A DNA stretch of 39,492 bases from an uncultured Lachnospiraceae bacterium (GCA_946623875.1 CAMORO010000016.1:1-39492), one strand, 5' to 3'; shown: positions 1-8,687, numbered from the stretch's first letter. Notes: generated by a model not told the origin, from the letters alone. Numbers and translations are program-made.

Positions 1-40
1 CTATTGCAGTTGTCTTTTTTACCAGTCTCTTTTTGATCAT
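1..40 (-). CDS. Start of an unknown protein (5' partial, runs off window)
   Basis: On the minus strand an ATG at position 40 opens a frame reading MIKKRLVKKTTAI before the window ends. An AAGGAGGA ribosome binding site lies at 49-56, an ideal distance upstream. The lysine- and arginine-rich start followed by small residues could be the n-region of a signal peptide, but 13 residues are too few to tell. It lies downstream of the TrmH-type methyltransferase on the same strand, separated by a likely terminator, so it is probably its own transcription unit. No function can be assigned. Confidence 0.6.
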   Translation of the reverse strand, partial: MIKKRLVKKTTAI

Positions 41-96
41 TATATTTTCCTCCTTGATCTTTTATTTGTGTTGGGATTTTTTATGAGCTCATTTGG

Positions 97-112
97 GGGT
101 AATCATTTACCC
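97..112. repeat. Palindrome GGGTAA-TCAT-TTACCC ahead of the partial gene
   Basis: This is a perfect 6-bp inverted repeat with a 4-base centre, about 57 bases upstream of the ATG at position 40. It is not followed by a T-run on either strand, so an operator is more likely than a terminator. No regulator can be named. Confidence 0.3.
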
Positions 113-187
113 TTCTGACATATATTACGGATGGGTTTTTCAAAAAATTGGGGTATTTAAAAAAAGAATAAAAAATACAACAAGGGA

Positions 188-205
188 AGGTCAAATAATT
201 GACCT
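188..205 (-). terminator. Probable terminator of the pfkA-methyltransferase unit
   Basis: The arms AGGTCAA and TTGACCT are separated by four bases. Reading on the minus strand, the hairpin is followed about 10 bases later by a T-rich stretch (TATTTTTTATTC). It lies about 50 bases past the stop of the methyltransferase gene. The delayed T-run makes it less than ideal. Confidence 0.45.
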
Positions 206-253
206 GTTCGGATATGAAATGATCAAGAACGGAGAATGTATCATAACAGAAAA

Positions 254-1120
254 CTACCCGTGACTCATACTAAACATACACAGTGCTGCGGCCACCGACG
301 CATTCAGGGATTCAACAAGACCCTTCATGGGTATCCTGATGAACTCATCTGCCAGCGCCGCCGTATGTTCACTCAGTCCCGAACCCTCATTGCCTATCAT
401 GATCGCTGTTCTGTTCCCGTATTTAATCTTATCGTAAGCTGTTCTGCCCTTAAGATGTGCGGCATATACCCTGACACCGACCTTCTTAAGAAGTTCAACA
501 TCTTCCTTAAGCTGTTTCGTATAGACGATCGGTACCCTGAAAACGGAGCCCATTGTCGCCCGTGTAACCTTGGGATTGTATACGTCCACTGTCCCCTCGC
601 TCGCAAGAACGAAATCAATCCCGGCAGCCTCCGCTGTCCTTATCATTGTTCCGAGATTCCCGGGATCCTGAATTTCTTCAAGGATAAGAACCTTTAGCGA
701 CATATCGTCGCCCACCCTTGTCAGATCATTAATATCATAGGTCTTACGCTCCACCACACAGATAATACCCTGCGGTGTCACAGTCTCGGCCATCTTTTTA
801 AAGACCTTGTTGCTGACCTCGGTATATCCTGTCTGATCAAGCCTTCTCCTGCACTTTTTCAGCAGATCCGATCCCGGATTCTTATCATCATATCTTGTCG
901 CAATGTTTGCCTTATCAAGCAGATCCTCGCTGATAAATACTTCCCTGATCCGCTTGGGAGGTGCCTCCGTATACATCTTGATGCCTTCAACTACAAAAGC
1001 ATTCTGATCTCTGCGTGCCTTGGCACTTGTAGACAACTGTATTATGTTTTTTATTTTTTCATTTGCCGGGCTTGTGATCATATCGTTAATATATATGGAT
1101 GGATTGAAACCTTGTTGCAT
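254..1120 (-). CDS. TrmH/SpoU-family 2'-O-ribose RNA methyltransferase
   Basis: About 288 residues. It is predicted to methylate a ribose 2'-OH in rRNA (or tRNA) using S-adenosylmethionine in the cytoplasm. The C-terminal half has the three SpoU motifs: the NLGTMIRTAEAAG stretch with the conserved Asn and Arg, IMIGNEGSGLS, and IPMKGLVESLNASVAAAL. These build the trefoil-knot cofactor site. The N-terminal ~110 residues look like the substrate-binding extension seen in RlmB-like members. The ATG at 1120 shares one base with the pfkA stop (TGATG), so translation is probably coupled. An ATG at 1081 is an alternative start because neither site has a good ribosome binding site. The family is certain; the target nucleotide is not. 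Confidence 0.9.
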   Translation of the reverse strand: MQQGFNPSIYINDMITSPANEKIKNIIQLSTSAKARRDQNAFVVEGIKMYTEAPPKRIREVFISEDLLDKANIATRYDDKNPGSDLLKKCRRRLDQTGYTEVSNKVFKKMAETVTPQGIICVVERKTYDINDLTRVGDDMSLKVLILEEIQDPGNLGTMIRTAEAAGIDFVLASEGTVDVYNPKVTRATMGSVFRVPIVYTKQLKEDVELLKKVGVRVYAAHLKGRTAYDKIKYGNRTAIMIGNEGSGLSEHTAALADEFIRIPMKGLVESLNASVAAALCMFSMSHG

Positions 1121-2094
1121 CAAATGCTGAGTGACTTCGTTACTTCGTATTCGTACTCGGGGATGTCCTTCTGCATTGCCAATGCCTCATCTATGTCGAA
1201 GTCAACATATTCGCCGTGCTTATATCCGACTACTCTCTTACTCTTGCCGGCACACAGAAGATCGGCTGCATAAGCTCCCATCATTGAACCGTAATACCTG
1301 TCCTTACAGGTGGGTGAACCTCCGCGCTGCATGTATCCTAAGATCGTAGCCCTTGTTTCAACACCTGTTGCAGCTTCGATCCTTCTTGCCATTGATGTAG
1401 AGTGACCGATACCCTCCGCATTGATGATAAGATGATGTGTCTTACCTCTCTTGCGGTTGTTGATGATGTTATTTATGATCTCCTGCTCCTTGAATTCATA
1501 TTTCTCCGGAAGCAGTATATCCTCCGCACCAGATGCAACGCCGCACCACAATGCGATATAACCGGCATTACGGCCCATAACCTCAATTATGGAACACCTC
1601 TCATGTGAGGATGATGTGTCCCTTACCTTGTCTATTGCTTCCATCGCAGTATTTACAGCAGTATCGAAACCTATGGTGTAATCTGTGCATGCAATGTCAA
1701 GATCTATGGTTCCCGGGATACCTATCGTATTGATCCCTCTTGCCGCAAGTGCCTGTGCACCCCTGTAGGATCCGTCACCGCCAATGACTACGAGACCGTC
1801 TATACCATGCTTCCTGCATATCTCAGCACCCTTGTCCTGTCCTTCGGGAGTCTTGAATTCCTCACATCTTGCAGTACGAAGGATGGTTCCGCCCTTCTGG
1901 ATGATGTCCGATACATCACGGGGGCTCATATCACTCATCTCCTCGTTGAGTAATCCCTGATATCCCTTCTGTATTCCTATCACCCGCTTGCCGTTGGCGA
2001 TAGACCTCCTGACAACGGCTCTTATCGCTGCATTCATACCCGGTGCATCTCCTCCGCTGGTCAGAACGGCGACTGTATTTATCTCCTTATCCAT
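1120..2094 (-). CDS. pfkA: ATP-dependent 6-phosphofructokinase
   Basis: 324 residues, the usual length of bacterial PfkA. It phosphorylates fructose-6-phosphate to fructose-1,6-bisphosphate, the committed step of glycolysis. Visible motifs are GGDAPGMN (14-21), GGDGS (105-109, with the Gly typical of ATP rather than pyrophosphate enzymes), the catalytic loop TIDLD (129-133), the MGRNAG segment and LGYMQRGGSP. The loop is odd: most PfkA proteins have TIDND, and here the Asn is Leu while both aspartates remain. The start is set by a GGAGGG ribosome binding site. The gene has its own promoter in the gap after dnaE and is translationally coupled to the methyltransferase gene downstream. Confidence 0.97.
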   Translation of the reverse strand: MDKEINTVAVLTSGGDAPGMNAAIRAVVRRSIANGKRVIGIQKGYQGLLNEEMSDMSPRDVSDIIQKGGTILRTARCEEFKTPEGQDKGAEICRKHGIDGLVVIGGDGSYRGAQALAARGINTIGIPGTIDLDIACTDYTIGFDTAVNTAMEAIDKVRDTSSSHERCSIIEVMGRNAGYIALWCGVASGAEDILLPEKYEFKEQEIINNIINNRKRGKTHHLIINAEGIGHSTSMARRIEAATGVETRATILGYMQRGGSPTCKDRYYGSMMGAYAADLLCAGKSKRVVGYKHGEYVDFDIDEALAMQKDIPEYEYEVTKSLSI

Positions 2095-2125
2095 ATCGGT
2101 CCCTCCAAAAATATAAATCTATTAA

Positions 2126-2154
2126 ATAGTACATCTTTTACGGATCTATTTCAA
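2126..2154 (-). promoter_or_regulatory. Promoter of pfkA
   Basis: On the minus strand, TTGAAA and TACTAT are spaced by 17 bases in the 97-base gap between dnaE and pfkA, with the start codon about 30 bases downstream. This is a good sigma-A match. Confidence 0.6.
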
Positions 2155-2191
2155 CGTTTATAAATCCTTTGCCTTGTTTGCATTCAGAAAG

Positions 2192-5100
2192 TCACACTAC
2201 CCGGATATTATCCTCTCCGCACAGGTCCTTCAGCTTTTTCGTGAGGATTTCATCCGCGCAGACACTCATATTCCTCGGAAACTGCTTCATCTGTTTTGTA
2301 TCTTCAAGATAAACCACCACCGTATCACTGCCGTCCGAGTCCTTAAGTATTTCGTTTATCATGCCTTCCTTTGCCGTGAAATCGCTCATCGTGGCCAGCC
2401 TTATCCACAGCTTCTTCGGCATCTTGTCAAACGGGATGATCCGGTCGCATATGACCTTTGCATCCTTATCCTCTTCAACCGAAGCCTTACCTTTAATGAA
2501 TATCTTACTGTTCTCATTAAGATATGCCGAATTCTTCTCGTAATCATTCGGCCAGACGATAACCTCAACTGTACCTAGCAGATCCTCCAGGCTTAAGAAT
2601 GCCATCATCTGCCCCTTCTTCGTGTACTTTACCGTCTTACTCTCAATAATACCACCGACTGTTACGCTTTCATTGTCCTTAACCCTGACAGATCCGGTTT
2701 CCTCATCATATACAAAATCAGTCGTCCTGTTGGTTATATGCTTCTTCCACAATGCTTCATCCGACTGCAGCGGATGTCCGCTTACGTAAATCCCAAGGAT
2801 CTCCTTTTCGAAGGAGAGAAGCTCGTCCTCATCATATTCACCAATATCGGGATACCTTAATTCGTATTCCTCCTTGTTCTCATCCGGCAGGATATCAAAC
2901 AAAGACATCTGTCCTTCCAGGTTGTTCTTTCTTTCCGTGGCGATATTGTCGATTATCTGTGAATACACGGCCATCTTCTGTTTTCTTGTACCCGGAAGCG
3001 AATCAAGAGCACCGGCTTTTATGAAGCTCTCGATCGTCCTCTTATTGGTTTCCTTGCCCGACAGTCTCTCTATGAAGCTCTTAAGGCTCTTATATCTGCC
3101 GTTTGCCTCCCTTTCGGCAACTATGGACTCAATGACAGGCCAGCCGACTCCCTTGATCGAAGCCAGACCGTAACGGATATCTCCTCCGGATACCGAGAAA
3201 CCGGCCACTCCTTCATTTATATCAGGGGGCAGGATCTTAATTCCCATCGACCTGCATGAATAGATATAATATGAAACCTTGTTAAAGTTATCTATCACGC
3301 TGGTCATCAGAGCTGCCATGAATTCAACGGGATGATAATATTTGAGCCAGGCAGTCTGATAAGCTACAAAGGCATACGCTGCCGCATGTGACTTATTGAA
3401 AGCATACTTGGCGAAATCCATCATCTCATCATAGATACGATTGGCCACCTGCTCCCTTATTCCCTTGGATACACAGCCGGGAACTCCTTCTTCACTGTTT
3501 CCGTATACAAAGTTGTGGCGCTCCTTCTCCATTACGGACTGCTTCTTCTTGGACATCGCCCTTCTTACAAGATCGCTTCTGCCCAGTGTATAACCGCCAA
3601 GATCACGAACTATCTGCATCACCTGTTCCTGATATACTATACACCCGTATGTAGGTGCAAGTATGGGCTCAAGCTGAGGACAGTCGTAAGTTATTTCCGA
3701 GGGATTGTTCTTACCCTTTATATACTGCGGTATGAAATCCATGGGGCCGGGTCTGTACAGAGATATACCGGCGATTATATCTTCCATCGACTGAGGTTTC
3801 AACTCCTTCATGAAGTTCTTCATTCCTCCGCTTTCAAGCTGGAATATACCGTCCGTCTTTCCGGTTCCGATGTAATCAAACACAGCCTTATCATTGTAAT
3901 CTATCTTATTTATGTCAATGCCTTTTCCGTCATTTGTGAGAGCCATCCTTGCGGCATCCTTTATGACGGTCAGATTCCGAAGACCTAAGAAATCCATCTT
4001 AAGAAGTCCCAACTCTTCAAGAGTGGTCATGACATACTGGGTGGTGATGGTTCCGTCAGCTCCTCTTGAAAGGGGAACGAACTCATCTGCCGCCTCCGGA
4101 CAGATAACAACACCGGCCGCATGCATTGAAGTATGTCTGGGCAGACCTTCAAGACGCATGCACATATCTATGAGCTTCTTCGCCTGATCGTCACCGTCAT
4201 AGAGCTGTTTGAATTCCTGTCCGTAATCAAGCGCCTTCTGAAGTGTAATGTTAAGTTCATTGGGAACAAGCTTTGCGACCATGTCACAGTAGGAATACGG
4301 CAGGTCCATGACTCTTCCCACATCCCTTATGACTCCCTTGGCCGCCATGGTACCGAAGGTGACTATCTGTACAACCTTCTCCTTGCCGTACTTTTTAACG
4401 ACATAATCAATAACCCTCTGACGTCCCTCCGGCTCAAAATCAATATCTATATCCGGCATGGTAACACGTTCCGGATTGAGGAAACGTTCAAAGAGCAGAT
4501 TGTATCTGATAGGCTCTATGTCCGTTATCTTAAGGCAGTAGGATACGATGCTTCCTGCCGCCGATCCTCTTCCGGGTCCCACGGCAACATCATGTGTCTT
4601 GGCATAGTTGATGAAATCCCACACTATCAGGAAATAATCGACAAACCCCATGCTGTTTATTGTATCAAGCTCATATTCGAGCCTCTTTACAAGATCTTCA
4701 CCATATCCAGGATAGCGTTCACCAAGCCCCTTATAACACAGCTCCTTAAGATATTCAAATGATGTATATCCCTCCGGCAGCGGGAACCTCGGCAGCTTGT
4801 ATGAACCGAATTCTATCTCCACATTACACCGGTCAGCTATTTTCTGAGTATTGTCAAGCGCTTCCTGTGCATAAGGGAACAGGGCTCGCATCTCGTCTTC
4901 CGACTTTACGTAATACTGACCGCCTTCATAGCGGAGCCTGTCCTCATCCTGAACCTTTTTCCCGGTCTGAATACACAGAAGGATATCATGACTCTGTGCA
5001 TCGGATGCGTATGTATAATGGCAGTCATTGGTAGCTACAAGCGGAATATTAAGCTCCTTACTCATCCTCATTAGATCGGCATTGACTATCCTCTGTTCCG

Positions 5101-5641
5101 GGATACCGTGATCCTGAAGTTCCAGAAAATAATTACCCTCCCCAAAGCAGTCAAGATGTTTAAGTGCGGATTCCTTCGCTTCCTCATACAATCCCTTGGC
5201 AAGCAGCCTCTGCACCTCTCCTGCAAGACAGGCTGAACAGCAGATAAGTCCCTCATGAAACTCACGCAGGACTTCCATATCGACACGCGGCCTGTAATAG
5301 AAGCCTTCAGTAAAACCTCTGCTTACGATCTTGCACAGATTGGCATAGCCCAAGTTATTCTCGGCAAGGAGGATAAGATGGTGATACCTGTCATCCCCAT
5401 GACTTGCTTCCTTATCAAAACGGCTCTCGGGAGCAACATATATCTCGCAGCCCAGTATCGGCTTGATACCCGCTTCCTTTGCCGCACGGTAGAAATCAAT
5501 GACGCCGTACATCACGCCATGATCCGTGATGGCTGCAGCATTCATGTTAAGCTCCTTAACCCTGGCCACATATTCCTTTATTTTATTTGAACCATCAAGG
5601 AGCGAGAACTCCGTGTGGGTATGAAGATGAACAAATGACAT
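2192..5641 (-). CDS. dnaE: DNA polymerase III subunit alpha
   Basis: 1149 residues, close to the usual ~1160. This is the replicative polymerase subunit DnaE. The N-terminal PHP domain starts with HLHTHTEFS (His6, His8 as metal ligands), then ITDHG (38-42) and ATNDCHY (203-209). The polymerase core has VGPGRGSAAGS (354-364), the catalytic pair in MPDIDIDFE (Asp397 and Asp399) and the third aspartate in LLKMDFLGLRNL (Asp550). A helix-hairpin-helix segment (ASIKGVGW) and an OB-fold (VGGIIESKTV onwards) occupy the C-terminal third. It lacks the exonuclease insertion of PolC. The order dnaE then pfkA is common in Firmicutes. The ribosome binding site AGGGAG lies in the arm of a hairpin (see that entry). 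Confidence 0.98.
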   Translation of the reverse strand: MSFVHLHTHTEFSLLDGSNKIKEYVARVKELNMNAAAITDHGVMYGVIDFYRAAKEAGIKPILGCEIYVAPESRFDKEASHGDDRYHHLILLAENNLGYANLCKIVSRGFTEGFYYRPRVDMEVLREFHEGLICCSACLAGEVQRLLAKGLYEEAKESALKHLDCFGEGNYFLELQDHGIPEQRIVNADLMRMSKELNIPLVATNDCHYTYASDAQSHDILLCIQTGKKVQDEDRLRYEGGQYYVKSEDEMRALFPYAQEALDNTQKIADRCNVEIEFGSYKLPRFPLPEGYTSFEYLKELCYKGLGERYPGYGEDLVKRLEYELDTINSMGFVDYFLIVWDFINYAKTHDVAVGPGRGSAAGSIVSYCLKITDIEPIRYNLLFERFLNPERVTMPDIDIDFEPEGRQRVIDYVVKKYGKEKVVQIVTFGTMAAKGVIRDVGRVMDLPYSYCDMVAKLVPNELNITLQKALDYGQEFKQLYDGDDQAKKLIDMCMRLEGLPRHTSMHAAGVVICPEAADEFVPLSRGADGTITTQYVMTTLEELGLLKMDFLGLRNLTVIKDAARMALTNDGKGIDINKIDYNDKAVFDYIGTGKTDGIFQLESGGMKNFMKELKPQSMEDIIAGISLYRPGPMDFIPQYIKGKNNPSEITYDCPQLEPILAPTYGCIVYQEQVMQIVRDLGGYTLGRSDLVRRAMSKKKQSVMEKERHNFVYGNSEEGVPGCVSKGIREQVANRIYDEMMDFAKYAFNKSHAAAYAFVAYQTAWLKYYHPVEFMAALMTSVIDNFNKVSYYIYSCRSMGIKILPPDINEGVAGFSVSGGDIRYGLASIKGVGWPVIESIVAEREANGRYKSLKSFIERLSGKETNKRTIESFIKAGALDSLPGTRKQKMAVYSQIIDNIATERKNNLEGQMSLFDILPDENKEEYELRYPDIGEYDEDELLSFEKEILGIYVSGHPLQSDEALWKKHITNRTTDFVYDEETGSVRVKDNESVTVGGIIESKTVKYTKKGQMMAFLSLEDLLGTVEVIVWPNDYEKNSAYLNENSKIFIKGKASVEEDKDAKVICDRIIPFDKMPKKLWIRLATMSDFTAKEGMINEILKDSDGSDTVVVYLEDTKQMKQFPRNMSVCADEILTKKLKDLCGEDNIRVV

Positions 5642-5649
5642 ACGATTCT

Positions 5650-5684
5650 CCCTGTGGAACAGGGCTTTAACAGGGAACAGTCCC
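5650..5684 (-). promoter_or_regulatory. dnaE leader hairpins overlapping the ribosome binding site
   Basis: CCCTGT-TCC-ACAGGG (5650-5664) can form a hairpin whose 3' arm contains part of the dnaE AGGGAG ribosome binding site. A second hairpin (AGGGA-CTGT-TCCCT, about 5680-5684 and inward) lies just upstream, and its TCCCTGT could instead pair with the ACAGGGA of the first. The structures could limit dnaE translation. This is inferred from pairing alone. Confidence 0.35.
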
Positions 5685-5874
5685 TATGTTTCACCTCGTC
5701 CCGAACAGTTACATCATAGCACAAATCTAAGGCAAACGAAACAAACAAATAGGACGTATCATGTATTATACACAATACGCCCTGTTATATGTAATTATTA
5801 GGAAACGAATTTATTTAATGCGTTTACTATAATAACTATGCACGGAATCAGATACGGGGAACTGTTCCCTGTCT
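5670..5874. repeat. REPIN-like inverted repeat pair between dnaE and metK
   Basis: Two copies of a ~15-base palindromic motif face each other: ACAGGGAACAGTCCC at 5670-5684 and GGGGAACTGTTCCCTGT ending near 5874. Each is itself a small hairpin, and together they bound a ~205-bp segment containing the dnaE promoter. The arrangement resembles REP doublets moved by RAYT transposases. No transposase is in the window, and chance similarity of two hairpins cannot be excluded. Confidence 0.4.
5713..5721 (-). promoter_or_regulatory. Candidate extended -10 promoter of dnaE
   Basis: TGCTATGAT on the minus strand is an extended -10 (TGn plus TATGAT) about 72 bases upstream of the dnaE start. The -35 region is poor, which fits the extended type. 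A second TATAAT lies about 50 bases further upstream. Confidence 0.4.
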
Positions 5875-5882
5875 CATCCTGT

Positions 5883-7064
5883 TTACAGATACTTCTTCAG
5901 TACATCCACCTTATTAAGTGCTTCCCACGGAAGATCAAGGTCATTGCGTCCGAAATGTCCGTATGCTGCCGTCTGCTTATAGATCGGACGGCGAAGATCG
6001 AGCATCTTGATTATGCCGGCCGGACGAAGGTCAAAGTTCTCACGTACTATTTCAACCAGCTTATCATCCTTAAGCTTCCCTGTTCCGAATGTATCTATCA
6101 TTATCGATGTGGGCTGCGCAACACCGATAGCATATGAAAGCTGGATCTCGCACTTGTCTGCAAGACCTGCTGCCACGATATTCTTGGCAACGTATCTTGC
6201 CGCATAAGCTGCACTTCTGTCAACCTTGGTGCAATCCTTACCCGAGAAAGCTCCACCACCGTGACGTGCATATCCGCCGTAGGTATCAACGATTATCTTA
6301 CGTCCCGTAAGACCCGCATCCCCATGAGGACCTCCGATCACAAACCTTCCCGTCGGATTGATGAAGAACTTGGTCTTATCATCAATGAGTTCCTTCGGAA
6401 GTACCGCATCAAAGACATACTTCTTGATATCGGCATGTATCTGCTCCTGGGTAACATCATCATCATGCTGTGTTGACAGAACTACAGCCTCAAGCCTTAA
6501 GGGCTTGCCATTCTCATCATACTCAACGGATACCTGGCTCTTTCCGTCCGGCCTTAAATACTTAAGTGTTCCGTCTTTACGTACTTCTGTAAGCTTCTTT
6601 GCCAGCTTGTGGGCAAGTGAGATGGGATAGGGCATATATTCCTCAGTCTCGTTGGTTGCATATCCGAACATCATACCCTGATCGCCCGCACCTGTATCAA
6701 GGTCATCGGTAAGAGAGCCCTCCTTCGCTTCAAGAGCCTTATCAACACCCATCGCGATGTCGCCGGACTGCTCATCTATCGCTACCAGAACCGCGCAGGT
6801 ATTTCCGTCGAAGCCGTACTCCGATTTCGTATATCCGATCTCCCTGACGGTATCGCGTACTACCTTCTGCATATCAACATAAGCCTTGGTTGTTATCTCA
6901 CCCGTAATGAGTACAAAACCCGTACAGCATGCCGTCTCGCATGCTACGCGGCTCATCGGATCCTGCGCCATGCAGGCATCCAGTATCGCATCCGAAATAG
7001 CGTCGCAAACCTTATCGGGATGTCCCTCTGTTACGGATTCGGAAGTAAATAAATATTTCTCCAT
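5883..7064 (-). CDS. metK: S-adenosylmethionine synthase
   Basis: 393 residues, the normal length. It makes S-adenosylmethionine from methionine and ATP. The diagnostic motifs are [12 protein letters not shown] (14-25, ATP binding), [12 protein letters not shown] in the middle and [13 protein letters not shown] (phosphate-binding loop). The start is fixed by an AAGGAGA ribosome binding site 6-7 bases upstream. It is a single-gene unit behind a SAM-I riboswitch and terminator, so its own product should switch it off. This is the textbook arrangement for metK in Firmicutes. Confidence 0.98.
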   Translation of the reverse strand: MEKYLFTSESVTEGHPDKVCDAISDAILDACMAQDPMSRVACETACCTGFVLITGEITTKAYVDMQKVVRDTVREIGYTKSEYGFDGNTCAVLVAIDEQSGDIAMGVDKALEAKEGSLTDDLDTGAGDQGMMFGYATNETEEYMPYPISLAHKLAKKLTEVRKDGTLKYLRPDGKSQVSVEYDENGKPLRLEAVVLSTQHDDDVTQEQIHADIKKYVFDAVLPKELIDDKTKFFINPTGRFVIGGPHGDAGLTGRKIIVDTYGGYARHGGGAFSGKDCTKVDRSAAYAARYVAKNIVAAGLADKCEIQLSYAIGVAQPTSIMIDTFGTGKLKDDKLVEIVRENFDLRPAGIIKMLDLRRPIYKQTAAYGHFGRNDLDLPWEALNKVDVLKKYL

Positions 7065-7157
7065 AGTTTCTCCTTTCTTAAACCTCTCTGTTTAGCCATA
7101 TCAACTGACTGTCCTGCCAAGTTTGTAATATTCGCAACGGCTGATGGATTGTTTCAC

Positions 7158-7182
7158 AAAAAAAATCCGCTGCCAGGCGGAT
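7158..7182 (-). terminator. Riboswitch expression-platform terminator of metK
   Basis: On the minus strand, ATCCGC-CTGGCA-GCGGAT is followed by eight T residues. It lies between the SAM-I aptamer and metK, where a SAM-bound aptamer would let it form and stop transcription. Confidence 0.9.
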
Positions 7183-7207
7183 CCGATTGTATCATAATAA
7201 CCAAATC

Positions 7208-7303
7208 CTCTTATTGCTCGATTACTCGCTCAGGTTGGCACCTTCCTTTCGGGGTTGCCGTGGCTTCACAGATCCTATGTATCTCCACCACTCTGAATAA
7301 GAG
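7208..7303 (-). ncRNA. SAM-I (S-box) riboswitch of metK
   Basis: Read on the minus strand, the closing P1 helix pairs CTCTTAT at the 5' end with ATAAGAG at the 3' end. Between them lie the conserved S-box pieces: GAGTGGTGGAG, CTGTGAAGCCACGGCAACC, GGTGCCAA and CCTGAGCGAG. It binds S-adenosylmethionine. The transcript would start about 2 bases upstream of P1, from the promoter at 7312-7341. The aptamer is followed by an intrinsic terminator and then metK, consistent with repression by transcription termination. Confidence 0.95.
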
Positions 7304-7311
7304 TTATGTAT

Positions 7312-7341
7312 ATTATAACTATGTATATGCCGTTTCGTCAA
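7312..7341 (-). promoter_or_regulatory. Promoter of the metK riboswitch transcript
   Basis: On the minus strand, TTGACG and TATAAT are spaced by 18 bases. The predicted start lies just before the riboswitch P1 helix. Confidence 0.75.
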
Positions 7342-7404
7342 TATACATAGTGAACGAATTTATACTCAATAACGCAGATCACTGCCTTTAATCGAAGCTC
7401 TGAA

Positions 7405-7425
7405 TTAGTTTACTTATTAAACGAA
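7405..7425. promoter_or_regulatory. XylR/ROK-type operator ahead of the repressor gene
   Basis: A 21-bp imperfect palindrome with half-sites TTAGTTTA and TAAACGAA (7 of 8 positions symmetric). It overlaps the -35 box (TTTACT, 7409-7414) of the repressor's promoter, implying autorepression. Nearly the same site occurs at 12431-12451 ahead of the beta-xylosidase gene. Firmicute XylR operators have the same TTAGTTT...AAACTAA style. Confidence 0.6.
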
Positions 7426-7437
7426 TTGCTGTATAAT
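7409..7437 (+). promoter_or_regulatory. Promoter of the ROK repressor gene
   Basis: TTTACT and TATAAT are spaced by 17 bases, with the predicted start near 7444, about 75 bases ahead of the start codon. The operator-like palindrome overlaps the -35 box. Confidence 0.55.
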
Positions 7438-7442
7438 ATTCT

Positions 7443-7481
7443 GTAACTGTTCATAACAGCACATGTATTTTTAATAGTTAC
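7443..7481. mobile_element. 39-bp derivative of the GTAACTATTC palindromic element
   Basis: It begins GTAACTGTTCATAACAGCAC and ends TTTTTAATAGTTAC. The first 20 bases differ from the outer end of the full element at 15168-15310 at only two positions, and the other end matches AATAGTTAC exactly. It looks like an internally deleted copy. No target duplication is visible. It would lie at the very 5' end of the repressor mRNA, 26 bases upstream of its ribosome binding site. Confidence 0.55.
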
Positions 7482-7517
7482 ATTATTTATCAGTAACAGT
7501 GTTCCTCGGAGGCATGT

Positions 7518-8678
7518 ATGGTTACCGGCAGCAAAGAAATGATAAGGGATATCAACTCACATCTGGTATTGGAAACCATCCTTAATGAAGGACCGATATC
7601 CCGTGCCTCAACAGCTTCCAAGCTCGGACTTACCAAGGCCACAATTTCCGCCATCGTTACGGATCTTATCGACAGGAATCTGGTGCGCGAGATCGGCTCG
7701 GATGATACCCAGCTCGGGCGCAAACCGATCCTGCTTGAATTCTGCAAGGAAAACGGACACATCCTGAGCATTGACCTTGGCGTTGATCATATAACAGCCT
7801 TTACTTCTGATCTCAAAGGAAACGACTGCGGTCTTAAGCAGTTCCTCAACAACTATACCCGCGACAATATAATTAACGGCCTTATATATATCATAAGTTC
7901 CCGTATAGAGCTGCTTCAGAATACTCCCTTCGGTGTTGTCGGTATCTCGATCGGTGTACACGGTGTTGTGAACAACAATGAGATAACCTTTGCTCCTTAT
8001 TATGACTATGTGGGACTTCCGATCGCCAAACGCCTGACGGAACACTTCGGTATTCCCGTGATCATCGAGAACGAGGCCAATCTGTCCATTATAGGCGAGA
8101 AATGTTTCTGCTACAATGTTCCAAATATGATAGGTGTCAGTGTCCATTCCGGTCTTGGTGTCGGGATCATCATTGATAATAAGCTGTACACAGGCTTTAA
8201 CGGAAATGCAGGAGAAATAGGTCATACAATAATAAATACGGACGGAAGGCCATGCCCCTGCGGTAACTGCGGATGTCTGGAGCAGTATGCTTCGGAACGC
8301 GCGATCCTCAATACCTACGCATCCCTAAAAAACTGCAGTAAGGTAAACATCGATGATTTCATGTCAGCATACAATTCGGGGGAGAAGCTCGCCAAAGACA
8401 TGGTTGATGAATTCATTAAATATATATCCATAGGGATCAACAATATCCTCAATATATTCAATCCGGATGTAATTGTCATCAATTCCAGCTTCACTATGTA
8501 CATACCGGAGCTTCATCTGCGTATAAAGGATCAGATAAAAAACCGGATGAACAAGTATTGTAACCTTGTTCCATCCGGTCTTCAGGATATTTCAATTCTT
8601 TTGGGAGGAGCCTGCCTCATCATCAGGAATTTTCTTGGCGTTACTTATCTGGCTCCCAACAGTGATTTCGTTGTCTGA
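7518..8678 (+). CDS. xylR: ROK-family transcriptional repressor, XylR-like
   Basis: 386 residues. The N-terminal winged helix (about 10-75: ISRASTASKLGLTKATISAIV) binds DNA. The rest is a ROK sugar-kinase-like sensor with the NEAN motif, GNAGEIGHT and the zinc-binding cluster CPCGNCGCLEQYASERA. The first phosphate loop (LSIDLGVDH) departs from the DxGxT consensus, which fits a repressor rather than a kinase. The GGAGG site at 7508-7512 sets the start. It converges on xylulokinase and shares operator-like sites with the xylosidase promoter, so xylose is the likely inducer. The XylR label is inferred from context. Confidence 0.88.
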   Translation: MVTGSKEMIRDINSHLVLETILNEGPISRASTASKLGLTKATISAIVTDLIDRNLVREIGSDDTQLGRKPILLEFCKENGHILSIDLGVDHITAFTSDLKGNDCGLKQFLNNYTRDNIINGLIYIISSRIELLQNTPFGVVGISIGVHGVVNNNEITFAPYYDYVGLPIAKRLTEHFGIPVIIENEANLSIIGEKCFCYNVPNMIGVSVHSGLGVGIIIDNKLYTGFNGNAGEIGHTIINTDGRPCPCGNCGCLEQYASERAILNTYASLKNCSKVNIDDFMSAYNSGEKLAKDMVDEFIKYISIGINNILNIFNPDVIVINSSFTMYIPELHLRIKDQIKNRMNKYCNLVPSGLQDISILLGGACLIIRNFLGVTYLAPNSDFVV

Positions 8679-8687
8679 CACCGTTTC

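Noticed and set aside
3515-4762. Plus-strand open frames of 150-210 codons inside dnaE
   Set aside because: They are antisense shadows of a clearly coding gene, with no ribosome binding sites or recognisable motifs.
5701-5712. Element end GAACAGTTAC upstream of dnaE
   Set aside because: Only about 10 bases agree, with changes, and no inverted partner is visible.
7608-8225. Minus-strand 205-codon frame inside the ROK gene
   Set aside because: It is antisense to a well-supported repressor gene, and its composition is typical of a shadow frame.
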